A DNA stretch of 64,000 nt from the NCBI RefSeq assembly GCF_000972845.2, contig NC_040022.1, positions 5,486,979-5,550,978 on the forward strand, in the 5' to 3' direction. Source of the DNA: Larimichthys crocea. Lineage: Eukaryota; Chordata; Actinopteri; Sciaenidae. Below the pieces are notes generated by a model, which did no database searches, was not told where the DNA came from, and saw only the letters and a program-made list of their open reading frames with translations. Below, piece by piece: positions 46,640 to 61,400 of this stretch (the first letter of the stretch is position 1; every line of letters begins with the position of its first letter). Both the position numbers and the translations under genes were made by a program.

Positions 46640-47170
46640 ATTAGCTCAGCACAAAGAGTGGAAACAGCTTGCCCGCTTATGTTCAAAGGTTACAAAATTC
46701 ACCTAGCGGCACCTCTAAAGGTCATCAATAACCACGTTATATCCAAGAGGCAACCTCTGTGGCTGTCAAGTGAGACCAAAGCAGAAGTGCCAAAAACTGC
46801 AGTTCCTCAAACATCCACTTGAGGCTGGCTACAGAACGAGTCAATCGCCATAAGCTCCCATGTTAAAAACTTCACAGCGGAAATCAACATGTTCACAGCC
46901 TGGTACAAAAATATTTTTTGTCTCTATAGCTATTCATGTCAACTATACTGTATTTTTGTAGAAAATTCTAAATTAAGGCTTGAAGTTATGCATCAATAAC
47001 TATGTGGCAACTTTGACTGACAGGTGGGTGTCTTTACAGGTGACTTGTTTGAGCAACCAGGCTTCAATCAACCCACAATCCACATCTTCAGTGGCTTCAG
47101 AAACCTAAAACTCTCCTTGTCTCCTCAAAATGGGCTTATAATAGCCAGATTGTAAGCAGCCGACATTCAG
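46640..47170 (+). repeat. Dispersed teleost repeat (probable non-autonomous transposon)
   Basis: Contains CAAAGGTTACAAAATTCACC, AGCGGCACCTCTAAAGGTCA, CACTTGAGGCTGGCTACAGA, CGAGTCAATCGCCATAAG and ACAGCCTGGTACAAAAA in the expected order of a common fish repeat. Ends not defined. Confidence 0.55.
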
Positions 47171-50100
47171 GACCTTTTCCATATTTTGGTCGTATTTTGG
47201 CCAGATAGCTGTCCACTAACCACCATGACCTCTTTACCCAGTTCACACTACATTATCCATTATCATCTCTTTACTAAAACAATATTATTCTTCACCAAAA
47301 CCTCTAATTCTGCTGTTATTGACTATTTATTGGCAACAAAGTGGGGCAGCAAGATATTACTGTTTTGTCATTGTGATAAAATATTAGATGTAACCCACCA
47401 AATAGACTCAGCTCAGAGGAAACAGGGGGCCATGTTTTCTCTACTCTTCTGATATAATTTTCCTTGCAGATATTGCCTCCAAATAGATTGTTGGCCATTT
47501 CTCCTCATTCTTTGCTTTCCATTCAAATGATAAAACAAGATTTAATTTGCACTCAATCAGGCTCAGATATGGCAGAGCGCCCATATATCGGCAAACCCCA
47601 GTGACGCACATGAACACTGGTCCCACCGGAGCTACAAACTGGTTTGAGCTCCATTATCATCCCTTTGTTTCCTCACGTCTGTTCTTTTTTCTTCTCCACT
47701 GCTGGGCACAAGCAGAGACTTGGTAATTTCCACTGTGACTGAGTCATGAATGATAATGGCTTGATTATTTGGCGAAAATTGGTCTCTTTAGATTCATTTC
47801 ATGTTTGGTGATAATTGAGAAGCTTTGTCGGTCTAGATAATACCAAACTGCCTGCCTTTACACATTCCTCAGTTTTCATATTTTCACCGTTGAATTCTTT
47901 GGGCCAGTAGAAAACTCATTTCATTTCTCTTACGGTGAGGAAATCTCCAGATAATTTCCATTAAATCAATGTATTACAGTACGACAAGGCTTTAAAAGGA
48001 ACCTAAAAGGCCTGAGTCTATACCCTCCTGTGAATAAAGGCTGACTTCCCGTGATGCCCTGCAGTTCATCAGAGAGCTGTCGAGGAATTTTCTTTTTCCC
48101 TTTGGGCACCGGGTTCTCTTTGAATCGCCCACTCTGTCAGACTCACAGTCTGAAGGAGGCCACTGTCAAGCCTTTACAGCAAAACACCTGATCTAAGAAT
48201 TGTTATTTAAATATTGATAACTGCCTTGGAATTTGGTCTGATTTTGTAATCGCTGGAGGAAGCTTTTGCTACAATCATAACTTTCTTCCTGAATGGCAGA
48301 AAATCCATTAATGTGCTCTAAAGGTACCTCTGGGAGCATCGTGAGCTGCTGGTAGGAGAAACAGCCCAGTTATGCTGCTTTTGGAGAGAGGATCTTAGTC
48401 ATAATTCAGCTCTACTATTAATGAAACAGACACCCACAAATATCAAGGCCGACTGTGGTAAAACCTAAGCACAGAGGTATGTATTATTCTGCAGAGAGAT
48501 AACAGAGAACACTTATAAGGTCTGAAAGAGCTTGTGTAAGGACAGAATTTAGACTTTTCTCCTCTCTCTTTTATTCAGTCCAGCTCCTCTTAACGAGAGC
48601 TGTGTGTATTGTTACAAACAAATGAGCAAGAGGTTAATAGAGGGTCCAGTACAGCTGGTGTGGGTGGCTCACTCCTTAAAAGATCCCTAATGAGCTCTCT
48701 GCGCTTCTTCAGAGACCTCATGCATTGATTCATCACGACACCAGTGACACAAAGGTCACTAAGCCACCCTGTGATGGACTTCGGTACTTTAGGGTTTTGA
48801 CACGACCCTTTGACCTCCACCATGCATGACAATTCTCATCTTATCATGCCGTCACTCAGTCCACATGCATCACCATACATCCAAAGTGCTCCTTAGGGAT
48901 AACACCGCTTCATATCATAACATATCCAGTTTGGCAACTCTCCCTCACTGTCCTCTATTTCAAAGCTGGAATTGGTGGGAGACCTGTAAAGGGCATGTTA
49001 TGTCTGAAAGAAATGCCTCCGTTCAGCCAGGACTTCAAAGCGAATATGTAGTTGTTGCTCACATCCACGGGGAGGTAGCAGAGTGTTTGTGGGAGAAAGA
49101 GGAGAAGGGGCGACCCCTCTCTGTAAGCAATTGACCCTTGTACTGGTGGAGGGCTGGGTGCCGGTCGCTGTCCCCATGTTCCCCTGGCACGGTGCCTTCA
49201 GCGGTGGTAGGCTGAGAGCTGGACAGACGAAGAAGCACCTCTGGGACTGGAGCAGAACCTTCGGACTCCATCTGTCGCTTTCTCCACAGTAGAGAAGAGG
49301 GAGACGGGGAGAGCCAGAGACAGGTGGGCCCACCTCCCACCAGCTGGCACTGCAACCAGCATCTGCCCACAGCCAAGGCAACTTTCCTTTCTCCTTGTCA
49401 TCACTGCTCAGACAGCTCACAGCCTCTATTCTTTTCCTCTTAGCCATTTTCATCATTCATCCCTCCACCTTCCACATTTCTTTCAGGTGCTGGTGTGGCC
49501 CAGCAAAATGAGAAGTACTCAACCTCCAGTACACTTCTATTTTGATCAAAGACTTCAGAGACTGCTCGACTGCAGGTATAGAGGTTACTACTTCTTCAGT
49601 CTGCAGTTTTACAATTCAATGCTAAATCAATGACAGCAAATTGAAGTTTGGAGGCACAGCAGAGGGATGTAAACAAAAGACAAATTAGGAAATGATTCTT
49701 ATGCTTTGAGACAACTGAGATGTGAACTATAAACAGCAAGTTAAGTTAGGAATGATCTTTACTGTAGATTTAGTAAACAGGTACATAGTGAAAACAGTAC
49801 AAGTTTTTAGTAAAAGACTGCATACTGGGGTCCTGTTCTTTCTTTTATGTTCGTTATTTTGTGCAATTAATGCTTTTTATGAGAGAATCAACAGAGAGGT
49901 GGCGAGGGCATTCGATTCCCCTAAAAGCTTGAGTCTGTTTGTTTGGGGTGAAGATACAAATTAAAAAAGAAAATTATAAAAATTCCCATTTGGCATATTC
50001 CTGGTTTTGTACAAGTCTATGAAAACATACAGAATAGAAACATTTCTGAGACTGTCTTTAGGAGGTCAACACTGTAATATTAGCTCTATTAAAGTGTCTC

Positions 50101-53100
50101 TTAACCTTCTTTTATTGAATTTGAAAGATAATTTTGGAGATAATTCAGTGTATAACGCCCCTGATTCTTATTATACCATCATTTGTTTAAATTTGCAGAC
50201 TCTGCTTAATATGGCAATTTAAAATGTTACTGCTTAACTTTACAGAGCACCAAGTCTGTGCAATACCCTCCCATTTATAAATGAAGAGGGGTCCACAAAG
50301 TATAATGTTACCCAAGACTCCCAAAACTCAAGTCTCTGCCCAGGAATGTATTATACATGACAATGAGCCTGACCTATAGGGGGCGGTATGACCTCTCTGA
50401 ATATGTCATTGAGATAAGGCAGGCCTATCTGATACATTTTCAACACTGGACACACACAATGACTCTTTTGCCTCTGAATGACATAAGGCACACTGTGGCA
50501 GACTGTGAATACTGTGATGGTGGAGTACTGTGATAGCAGCCCCTCCTCTCCCTCTGCCTAATTCTGCTACATCTCTGGTGGACCAGGCTAATTTAGTTGA
50601 AAATTGATACAAGGATAGGGATAAAATGTTAAGCAAGACCATCCAGCAAGTCTGATTAGGCTGTATGTAGCCAATTAGGCCTACTGGCTCCCATCTGAAG
50701 TCGAGCGAGCAGCAACCGCAGGCACATTAGCCTACTGGAGAGCTTTTTCGTCTGTCCCATAACATAATTATACCCACACTGTAACATTTAATCAGATTGA
50801 AGTCAGATTTAACGTTCTCTCAAAGTGCAGACAAACAATAAAACCAAAAGGGCAAAATGTGGTTTGTAGATCTATAATTTCTGCGACCATCATAACATAG
50901 GAGTATTTGGTGATGCTGTTAGATGTCTCACATTAGTCGTAGCCACTGGTTTATGAACTAATGTGCAAATGTGAAATGGCACATTGAACGAATGCTACTT
51001 CTTTTTTATTTAAAGCCTTGCCATGAACACATAAACACTATTGACTTATACTAGGTTTAAAGGTTCAACGTGAAACAGGAAAATAACCGAATTGAATTTT
51101 CTTGGTCACACTACATCACGGTTTGACATTTTAAAACAGAACTAAACAAAACAGGATCGACATTACATTATTTGTAACATTTTGACTGAAATCTAGCTTA
51201 TTATTGCTTAAATGACATTTCCCTTCTGCATTTTCTATTATCTTCTTTTTTTGTTTATGTTCTTTAACACATCTGCTGGTAAATATCATCCCTTGAGTTT
51301 TATTCCCCTCAAAAGGAGAAGAATCTAATTTAAAAGCTTGCTCCATATATCCTGTAATCTTTGAATGAGTTTTAAAGGCTTACCCGAAATAACATGCTAA
51401 TGATGTCCTATATATATATTACTTTTATAACATCATGTGAAATGCGAAATTGCCTCCGTAAGGCCTCTGGAAATAAAAATAAAAAGAAAGAAAAAGAACT
51501 GACAGTCCATGCTTAACTTTTTTATTTGAAGTCAAGACATAGCGTACTTTGCCACATGTGCCAGTGTTATAAACAGCTTCTGTGCAAATGTAAATTCATC
51601 ATCACCGGTCACGTAAAAGAGACGAGTGATCAGTGCCGAAAAATCATATTGCCTCTGTTTTGTTTTTGTCTGCATATTAGCTCCAGTGCCGCGTCTTATT
51701 TGTCTCTGCTGCCTGCTGGGTTTAATCTTAGCTTTCCGTGGACCCCAATGTCCATCTATTCCTGATGATTAGCCTTAATAGATGTGCTGTTGGGTTCTGT
51801 TTGATGACCCAGGTTATTTGTTGACAAAAGCGTGATATGTTCTTTTATGAAATGCATTAAGCTGCAATAAGATGGTTTCTTTCCATAATGACTCAAAGCC
51901 CACCCAGAGGGACCAGTACGCATGTATTAATATGCAGTCCTCATGTATAGAATCTATTTATATAGTCCTCATTGCTTATTACTGTTGGGTGTAATAAGAT
52001 TTACATGAGGAAAATCAAAATTTCGCCTGAAAGAAAAAATGAAAAGGTGCTAAGAAAATGCGCACACCACCATGTGTGACAAATAATACAAAGCACTGGG
52101 TTAGGTGTATCAGACTGAAATGAATGGCTCAAAAAAACATTCTGATTATTCTGTTCACTCTAACAATTAACCATAAGATTTCCAAAAGCCTTGGATAATG
52201 TTCACTGCGGTAATAAATGATATGTGACAGGCTCCCACATCCCAAATCAAATGAGGCAGAAATATGTATTTCAAGGTGTGATAATACACCTCTATGAGCA
52301 CAGGGTGCTAATATAGATGTTCTGAAGCATCTGATTTCTCCTGCAGGTTAACAGCAAGCTCAGAGAGATCAAATTACATGAAGCAGAAATAGGCTACTAA
52401 TAGAAGGGAAAGTTTGCTTCCAAAACCACGAGAGCATTTCAGATATGACAGATATGTAATCTAACTAGATTCTCTTGTGAGATGATAGGTGATGTGTCTA
52501 ACAATAGAAATATATAAGCCCTGGAGGTTCATATGGACTCTCGTCATCATCAGTTTAGGTACAAGGTTTGGGTGAAAAGGTAAAATGTTAGCTGAAACCT
52601 TAAACAGGGTACATATAAATCAAATTATATATAATATTTTTGATTAATCCTATAAGCATCGTACACACAGCTGACTGAGATCTGAACTAGATTTTCATTG
52701 TGACTCCAAAGGTTGACTGGACTTTTAGGTAAATCCACATTTAATGTGTCATACACGCTGAAAATGTAGCATGGTAATGTCAGCTAAATCAGGACCATTA
52801 AAAACAATTTCCCTCTTGCTGTCACTGCATCACACTGCTATATTTCTACTGTAGTGGAGGAGACAAATGTCCCAAGTCTCCCTCTTTCACACTTTTATAA
52901 GAGGTCTAATCCCATTGCTAGTTATTGCCTTCATTTGTCTCTGGTATTATCATTACTGGAGGTGATTGGCAGTCCTTTGAGATGCTTTTTGGCGTCCCCT
53001 CTCTTAACTTGAAATGTGTGAGCCAGGCGTGATGGAAGCGCCTCTTGGCACCACGTAGTACCTATCTTCTGATCATCTGTTATCTCTGACTGAACATATT

Positions 53101-53963
53101 GGATTATTGATTCGGAGAGGGAATGTGTTTTTGTAGGCGTTCAAACACCAGCATTTGTCTGTAGAAGTCTAACATCCTACTGTGACTCAATAAAACGCAC
53201 AACTGAAACAAAGAATAGTCCTAATTCCTTTTGTATGTTGATGTTTGACAAATGATGCTGTCTGTGATACCGAGGCAGATTTCTTTTTTCAAATACATTT
53301 CAGATTGAAGGCAGCAAAGGAGCCTTACAGAGTACTCCATTTCTTTGTGCTCACTTTACATTTTGGGACTATTGACGGACAGTTGACAGTACTTATGCAG
53401 GAACTCACCTTGTAGAGCGCATACCTGGGTTCATGTCTGGTCCTTACAATATTAAAAAGAAATGCATTCATTACCCACACTGTACTGTAGCTTGTCCGCC
53501 TCTGGGATTCAGGTGTGTTACATTAGTAGCAACTAATGCAGCCTCAAGCAGAGAGGAGGAACAGGCTACAGAGGTCTGGTAAGCTCACCTCTTTCTAACT
53601 CCAAGCACCCAGTATTTTATGTATTTTGTATTGTAGTCTTAAGCCTTAACCAACGTTTTCTCAGATGACATCACTTTATCATATTTTGTGCAGCTTCATG
53701 TGGAGCCATAAAGGGCTTTTTTTCCCTAATATATGTAGTAGTACTCTCCAATACTGGTAATCATACTTTAATGTGTGAACATACATGCAGTGAAATATCT
53801 TTATATATATATTTTAATATCTTTATTTCAGTTTTAAACACATTATGCTCTTGTGTAATCAACTCATGGTTTATTTTCCACACGCAGAGGTCCAAACACA
53901 AACACATTAGCTGCTTTGAACACAAGAGGTGGTGAGAAATTAAAAAAAGAATGTGCAAACACA
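47171..53963. other. Gene desert, part 1
   Basis: Nothing coding can be supported over 6.8 kb. The ORF at 48998-49456 (-), beginning with a basic MAKRKR segment, lies in a locally GC-richer patch (49000-49420) but is not recognised. The stretch at 47990-48300 is non-repetitive and complex, and so a candidate conserved non-coding element. Confidence 0.45.
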
Positions 53964-54001
53964 CGACACACACACACACACCACACACACACACACACAA
54001 A

Positions 54002-54032
<31 letters not shown>

Positions 54033-54033
54033 C
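53964..54033 (+). repeat. Interrupted (AC)n microsatellite
   Basis: Three AC blocks separated by CCAC interruptions. Confidence 0.9.
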
Positions 54034-57000
54034 TAAAAGACACACACATCAACAAATGTACATTATAAGCTTCACCATCTGGGAGTAGGATTAATTTCTG
54101 GACTGTTACTCAGCCTCCACTATTATGGGCATCCCTTGCACCAAATGTGTAAAAGTGTGTGCACACAAGGGAGTAGAATGAATGGATAAAGCAAAAGAAA
54201 TACAGTAAGGTAGCACTTTGATGGTTCCTCGGGAGGATCTATGAATTAGGACAGCCTAAAGATCAGCAGAAGGAGAGAGGAGGAGTCTGTCAGCAGTGAG
54301 GGAGCAAAGTGAGAATACGTGGCAATGAATTTTATCGATATTTCCCAAGCCTTTCATGTCTGCGTGTGTGTGCATGTGTTCGTGTAAAAGAGGGAACGAG
54401 TGAGAGAGATTGACAAGAGACACCAGCCTGCTTTGCTGCCAAGTCACATTAATTGTATTATCAGTAACTAGATTTTATTCCTTCAATCTGCACACCGTGA
54501 TTATTTCAGAAGGAGCCCGGAGAGTTTCTGTGTCGGAGCTGAATTTACTATCTTTTACTGAATTTATTTAAAAACACATCCTTGCACTTTAAATGAAAAC
54601 ATGCAGGAATGTTTTATTTTGGGATGGATTTCATTTCTTTCAGATGCCGTGGTCTTTACTGGAGGAGCAGTAGGTGGTCACTGCTAAACACTGATTTCTT
54701 CTTCAAATCAGTTACAGTCAAGCTGTACAGTAAATGTAAAGTGCATAAATTCCTGCACACTGGAGCTTTTCCCCTAACTAGACACTGGGTGATTGGAATA
54801 GTTCATGTATATTCATGAACTGGGAATAGGTTGAATCACTTTTATGTTATATCATCTCTGTCGCTGATTGATATAACCAGGCATAGAGATTGCTACTCAT
54901 AAGTGGGGATGGAGAATGATAAGACGAGAAAAGACGGGTATTTAGTTCTGTGACAGTGTTTTCAACTGTTTCTTCAAAAAAGCTTTTTTATCTCCCTCAC
55001 TCTCTCAGGTGAGTGAGTTTGAACTCTTGCATGTTGGTTCGCTCTCACTGTTAACCAAAGTCTCAGTGCAACAATGAGGATAAAAGTGTGTAGGGATGCA
55101 AAAATCTCTACTCTCTCATTTATGGACTGTTAGAAGCACTTTCTTCCTCAGTTACTTTCTCCTTTATACACACATACAGTCTATTTACACATACTTGCCC
55201 AGGATATATTAGCTGACGGGATCCTGTCTGGAAGCGGATAAAGCACTGGGGACCTGCTCCTACTGTCCCCACCTGTCTATATGAATTAGTAACACACAGT
55301 GCCACTAATGCTAGCTGATCACAGTCTCAGGCATGGGAACATCTGTGCACATCTGAGTACATCAGTGTGAGGAGTCCTTGAACTTAGTAGGGAATTTTCT
55401 CTAAGGACTCTTGCAACTGTCAGACAACCTGTAGGGGCGCTCTCTGGTTTAACCTACAGGAGAGGGCAACATGTCCTTTTGTTTACTTGTCTTGACTGCT
55501 GCCATATGTAAGGAAAAGTGGAGACAAGTGGTGTGCGCGCTCAGGTGGGGTTGAGCTTCTCGTGTTGTCTCGAGTCCTCCTTGTCATCCATCCACCACCT
55601 CTGCTATAGACCGTCACTTCACCCGAGAGCGCTGACTCGGTTTCTGCTCATGACTACTTAAACGATCCCCTCCATCTCCGTTTTCTATTTTAGTTTCCAT
55701 CTGTTTGTTTATCTCGCTCCCTCTTTCTCTCGCCACACAGCCCCCCCTTTTTTCTTCCTCCTCCAGGCAAACAGAAACATTGCCAAGAACAGCTCTGTTG
55801 GCCTGCTTAGAATTTACATATGTAAATGAAAGCCAATGTTGCTCGTAAATCTGCAATTAAGCAAACAGCTGAAGCTTACAAACAACGTCGGTCCCCATTA
55901 CTTTACCAATAATAGAGTTTCTTGTGCACTGATTTATATTGCCAACCCCATTGCCTTTATGCAATTGGTTGAAGATAATGTCCTGGATCAGACGCACGGT
56001 CTTTGATTATTGGAGCAACACAATGTGTTCAGGTAGAAAAGAAGCTTCACGCTCTTTCGTCACATTACGTGGGAGCAGAACGCAAGCTTGACTTTTAAGG
56101 TTAAAAGAGCTCATCAGCATGTGTTCATCAAAGCAATGCCAATTCATTTACATAATGTACTCGAGAAAGAAAGCAGCACTTTTAATGAGCTCCAGAGGTC
56201 AAAAGTCACAACCAAGATTTAGAGTTCATACCATCAATCATTATATCCTGCATACCAGTTGAGAGAGTGAGAATGCAAAAAAAAAGTCATTGCATTGAGC
56301 CCTGACAGCTGCATACAGCTAATGTGAATAAATAATTATAATCACCATAAGTATTTTTAACACCAGTAGTTTTACTTGAGTAATATTTCATTAATGTAAC
56401 AGATCATCAATACTCTTTCCACCATTGGCTAAAAGTCACTGAAAGCTGCAGAGGGCGACAGCTGCACTATTAATTCTCAGTGGGATAGACAGTACTTAAT
56501 ATTCTTTCATATTGTTATTATGTCATAAAATATAACAATGTCACAAATGCTACTTTATGGAGCTTTAATTTATTTCGTTGTTTACCTCTGAGAACAAAGG
56601 TTGTTATATTTTGACATATTCATGTTCACATCTGAAATGACACATGGCAAGCCTTTATTTATTTTGGACTACCTCATCCTGTTATAATAATCTGTAAATA
56701 TACTGTGAACTCTCACTCTTATTACTGGTCATGTACTTGCACATTTCTGCACAACAGCTCTTTCATTTTAGAACATGTTGTATATAGATTTATTGTATTT
56801 TCGAATACTTGTTTTTTCCTCTTCCTTGTCAGTGTTTATTTTGCACCAATTACACCAAGTCAAATTCCTTTTAAGTGAAAACCTACTTGGCAAAATAGAT
56901 CAGATACTTACTACTACTACTACAGTAAGTTGGAAATTTCAGTTTGTTGCAATCTGCTTCAGATTTTAATTTGGTGACCCCTGCAAATCCATCTTGTATA

Positions 57001-58074
57001 AAACAGGAGGGAAAACACTGGTAAACACATGATTTTATCTAATAAAACTAAAAAAATATTCTCTGTAGAACTGATAATGTAACTTTGACTAAATCCAAAC
57101 CAATGGACGTGTTAGCATTAACAATATTGTACCTACAAAGAATTTCCTATACATGCTCATAAAACATGAGATAATTGTAGCTTTATAGTCATGTTAAAAG
57201 TTAGATTGTGCAATGCTTACACTATGATATCAGATAATTGCATCTTGGAAATCTCACAATGAACCCAACTCAGTTTCTGACTTGGTTCCCTTGCAGTAGC
57301 ACTCTTCCACAACACTTTTCCCATGTAGAAAGTTGGACTTTCTGATTTTCTAATATCTTCTGGATGTAGTATTAGATATGGTATCTTGTTCCAACTGGAG
57401 ATAAGGAGGTCGATCTTGTTACTGTACCCTAGTAGCCACTGTGCTGTTCCGAACTTTATCTGTAGAGATTTGAGGTCACTGTGACCCGCCTCATGTGTGA
57501 GGTGAGTGAACGTTCTCCAATATCACCTCCCCTCTGGACGAATCCTCTACAGAGTGAATCAGAGGAGGGATTCAAAGTCTGTTTGGTGGTCTGTCAGTCT
57601 GAAGTAGTTAATCCAGGTCATGCATTTTTGTCCAGATCTCTCTTTTGCCTCTCGCTCATGTTTCTTGGCACAAACACACACAAATGCTGAACATTTTTTT
57701 TGCAAAAAAGATACGACTTATCAGCTGTACCATGTTGTAAAACTAAATAGACTGAATGCTTAAAAAACAAGTCAGACAGCTTGGAGGAGTAATGGACTCG
57801 AAATGAAGTGAAGGATTTGTGGATTTGTAGGTTTTGTGCATTCCAAGTAAGATAGTAGAAAAGTGTATCCATTTTATTTTTTTAGCTCTGTATAATGGTG
57901 TCTTCACAGGTCTCTCCAAAGAAACAACAAGACAGCTGTGAACTGAGAAAGCAAAAGCACAATACCGCAACTGTCAGCTCACTACTCACTACCTGTATGT
58001 CAAAGGACTGAAAGGACTAAAATAAGATTGGTGGTTCTTGTTTATAAAGGACTGAAAGATTTAGAGCTAAAATA
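54034..58074. other. Gene desert, part 2
   Basis: No gene supported. AT-rich unique-looking DNA. The ORFs on both strands lack recognisable domains or linked splice sites. Confidence 0.45.
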
Positions 58075-58402
58075 TACTTGCAGACCTGTTTCTGTGTTAC
58101 AAACCCTTTGGACATTTTAGGGGCGTTGGCTGGTTTGTCACTGTTGTAAGGAGCCACAATAAATATAGAGAAGAAGCTTTTAGTTTGAATATACTAGATC
58201 TCTGGAACATATGTATGAAGATGTGAAGGTTCTCCTCCAACATTTTAAACCGCCATGTTTCTACAGAAGGGCTTTCGTGTTTTTTGGCATTTCATGGCCA
58301 CTGTAGTTTTTCCTCAACACTAGGAAGAAGGGGGTGAGCTGAGGGGTTGCAATCAGTGACTACACCATGAGATGCCACTAAATCCTGCATGCTGGTCCTT
58401 CA
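58075..58402 (-). repeat. Degraded non-autonomous transposon copy
   Basis: Internal words CCGCCATGTTTCTACAG, GGCCACTGTAGTTTTTCCT and GATGCCACTAAATCCTGC, with a terminal CTGGTCCTT, identify the common fish element whose other end is seen at 34597. The two termini match at about 15 of 21 bases as inverted repeats. The outer left end is not intact. Confidence 0.6.
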
Positions 58403-61400
58403 AGCTTTGTAAAGCTGAGAGGAAGTGCAGAGTCGGGTGATAATTTTTTCTGCAAGATATGTGCAACCCCTTCCACATACAAGCAGTCAAATGATTTATT
58501 GGTAATATAAAAATATTACATATTATACTTTTTGTATCTTACATGTAAAACAATTTAACTTGCCTGTGTGTTTTAAAGGTGCTATAGAAATATATTTCTT
58601 TATATTTCTTTCCATGTTGGTCATAAAAAAAAAAGTCATATAAAACGGTGAAATTGGATTATGGCACATGATGAGAAATTACAGCAGAGACTGCCGAGAT
58701 GTTAAGTGTTACAGTCCCAGACCTTCTCTAATAGCGTGAAATGAGAACAGATCTGTTAAAGCTTCAAAGAACACAGAAATGGGATGGGATTGGCTTTACG
58801 CCGTCGTACATTACCTCTCTCACACTGATAGGCCCTTTATGAGACTTAATTAAAAAGTCGATGGCATCTTTAATGGCCGCTGCACTGGTTGTTTTTCTGT
58901 GTTTTTAAAACGCTGGTTCCCTAATGAGCAGAGGCAGCCTCATTTAGGGGATAGAGGGCAGAAAAATGGTTCGACCTGTGGCATGAGGTCATTATGCCCC
59001 GGCTGTGTCAGGAAAACAGATAAGCCTGTTTTGTATGACTCCAGTGTGCTCTGGCTGCTGGTCAGTAAGCAGAATTTTTTTATCTAACAAGTGAAGCCCT
59101 ACCAGATTCACCACAAAGGCAGAGATGAAGTGGTTAAATGGAATGACAAATGGAGTATCTGTTGATAGGAAGCTGCTCGGTTTGTTCTTCATGCAGTGAC
59201 TTTTTGGCATTTTGTTTCATGTCCTTGTTTATCTTCTGAATTAGAAACAGAGTAAATGTTCAACATGTTTGAAATGGTGCCAAGAATGTCAAAGCCTTGA
59301 AAGACAGCCAGTGTCCTCTCTGTCTCAGAAAGTACTTTAGCTGAAGTTAATGACTGCAGTTTGAAAGGCACAGATGAGGGCCTCTTTGGGGTAAATGTAC
59401 CGGATCATATTTTACACGGATCTTCTTTGTGTTATGATTTGTAGACCAAAACTATGTTGGATGTGTAATCTTTTATTTTCTGCTTTTAGGTATTTGCTTG
59501 CATTTGAGTATTAGGTTAATACAGCATGCTCAAAAATAGTCAGACTGTTGTCAGCCAGAGGGAAGACCCATTTCCCGCAGCTTGGAAATGCTGGGAAAGC
59601 AAGTTTTTAAGCTCACATGCCAAAATCAACAAGGTGTTATGTCTTCCCTGCTGTCACTTGACAGAGAAGCAATATCACTGTTGTAAATATGGACAGTTAT
59701 ACACGTGTATTTGTTATGATTATATTGCTTAATAATTGTATTAAAGCAAAGCAAACACAAGACAAATCAGCCAGCTTACTAATTAGCAAGAAGCTCAGCT
59801 CGGTATCTGTCTTTTAGTTCACAAAGCTTTCACCAATGACTAAATGTCAGTCCCAGATTTCCTCTTGTCTAGCAGCCTTCTGCTCAGTCACTTTCTTTTT
59901 TTCTGTTCTTAGCTTGCTTTGTTTATGTCCTCTTTGGTCTCTTTGCATTTGCCATTATGTCCTTAGAGGCTGTTGAGCCCAGTTACATTTCCTGCTTGCC
60001 CAGCTCCAGTTCTGGCACGACACTGGATCTGCATTCCCATGTGTCCTGGGACTGAAAAACTTAAAAATGCCTGTGGTACAAACACAAACACTCCCCAGGT
60101 ACTTTGAGCTCACAGTCCAGGTAGTCCTGCTAACAAACTGAGCTAATATTAGCTAACAGCAGCTACAGTTGGCAATAGTTTATGCCCATCAAGTCTGTAA
60201 TTTAGAGTCGATGCGCAGTGGAGTACATCAGAGGGAAACCCAGAAAACATTTTCTCCATAAAATATGGAGACAGATTATAGACCGATTGGGGATGACAGC
60301 AACTGTATTCACCTGATTACAGGTGCAGCATTAAAATGATTTAAAATCTTTATTTTATGGTTGAAAACTTAGACAATGCTTTAAATGGTCTGTTTTGATT
60401 ACAAATTTATAGAAGTACACCAGCAAATCGCTGGACTAACCCTTCTTAGCGTGTAATGTGTCAAGTCTTCTAAGCTGTAACACATAATTCAACCCTTAAT
60501 GTGCAGTTGTGTGTTCGCATGTATTGTTTCACACAATTTTACCCTGAAAATCTTTCAGCTCCTCTGCAACCCTTTACTATGCAAATGTTTCTATTTCAGT
60601 GCTGGAGGGGAATTAGCTTCTCGAGTCAGTCAAATTGAACTGCGTAGTTCAGCCTCTGACGTCCGGGAAAAAACAAGCATCTTCCATTTCGGGTTATGTG
60701 TCTCGCACTTTTCATATTGTAGTTGTTAATTAAGATATTAATAATTTTGTTCACTGAGGCAAACTACGCTCCGAGCAAGGATGTGCTACTTTCAACATAA
60801 CAATTTGCCTAATTCAGAGGAACACATTTGCAAGTGTGCACATTTTCAGTTCAGTATTCATGTTGACATAAAAACATTCTTAACCCTTGCTGTAACCCGT
60901 CCTGGACCTAACTTAACATGCAAAACATGCAAATGAACTACAAGCGATCTGACTAAACAAGAGGTGGGAAGGAATACGTCATGGAAATATATTCAAAACA
61001 CAGTGAGAAGATCAGAGTTAAATCCAAAAGATGCGGTTAACTCTCTTTTCATAAGCTGTCAACTCCCACAAGGCTTCAGTCGCTGCCTGCCATTGTTAAA
61101 AATATTTCCCCACCTTGATAGTTTAATGTATTTCCAGCCTGTTCGAGCCTGACATTAGCGAGGGACCAGGCGTCAACAGCTTTTCTTTCTCTATCTTTGA
61201 AAAAACGCTCCTCCTTTAGCACAGTGAGTCTGTCTTCCAAAGGATGCCTCTAATTGGAGGGGAAAAGGCTTCTTTCTGACAGAGTTGGAGATTTCAAATA
61301 AAGCCCATTTGCCAATGTAAGGAGTCATTAAACATGTCATTAAATCCAGCTTCTTTGATATAAGTAGATGAAGCTCTGGATCCCATTTGCTCTTTGGAAA

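Noticed and set aside
48998..49456. 152-codon minus-strand ORF starting MMKMAKRKR
   Set aside because: No recognised domain, low-complexity Pro/Leu/Ser content, and overlapping ORFs in other frames explained by the local GC rise.
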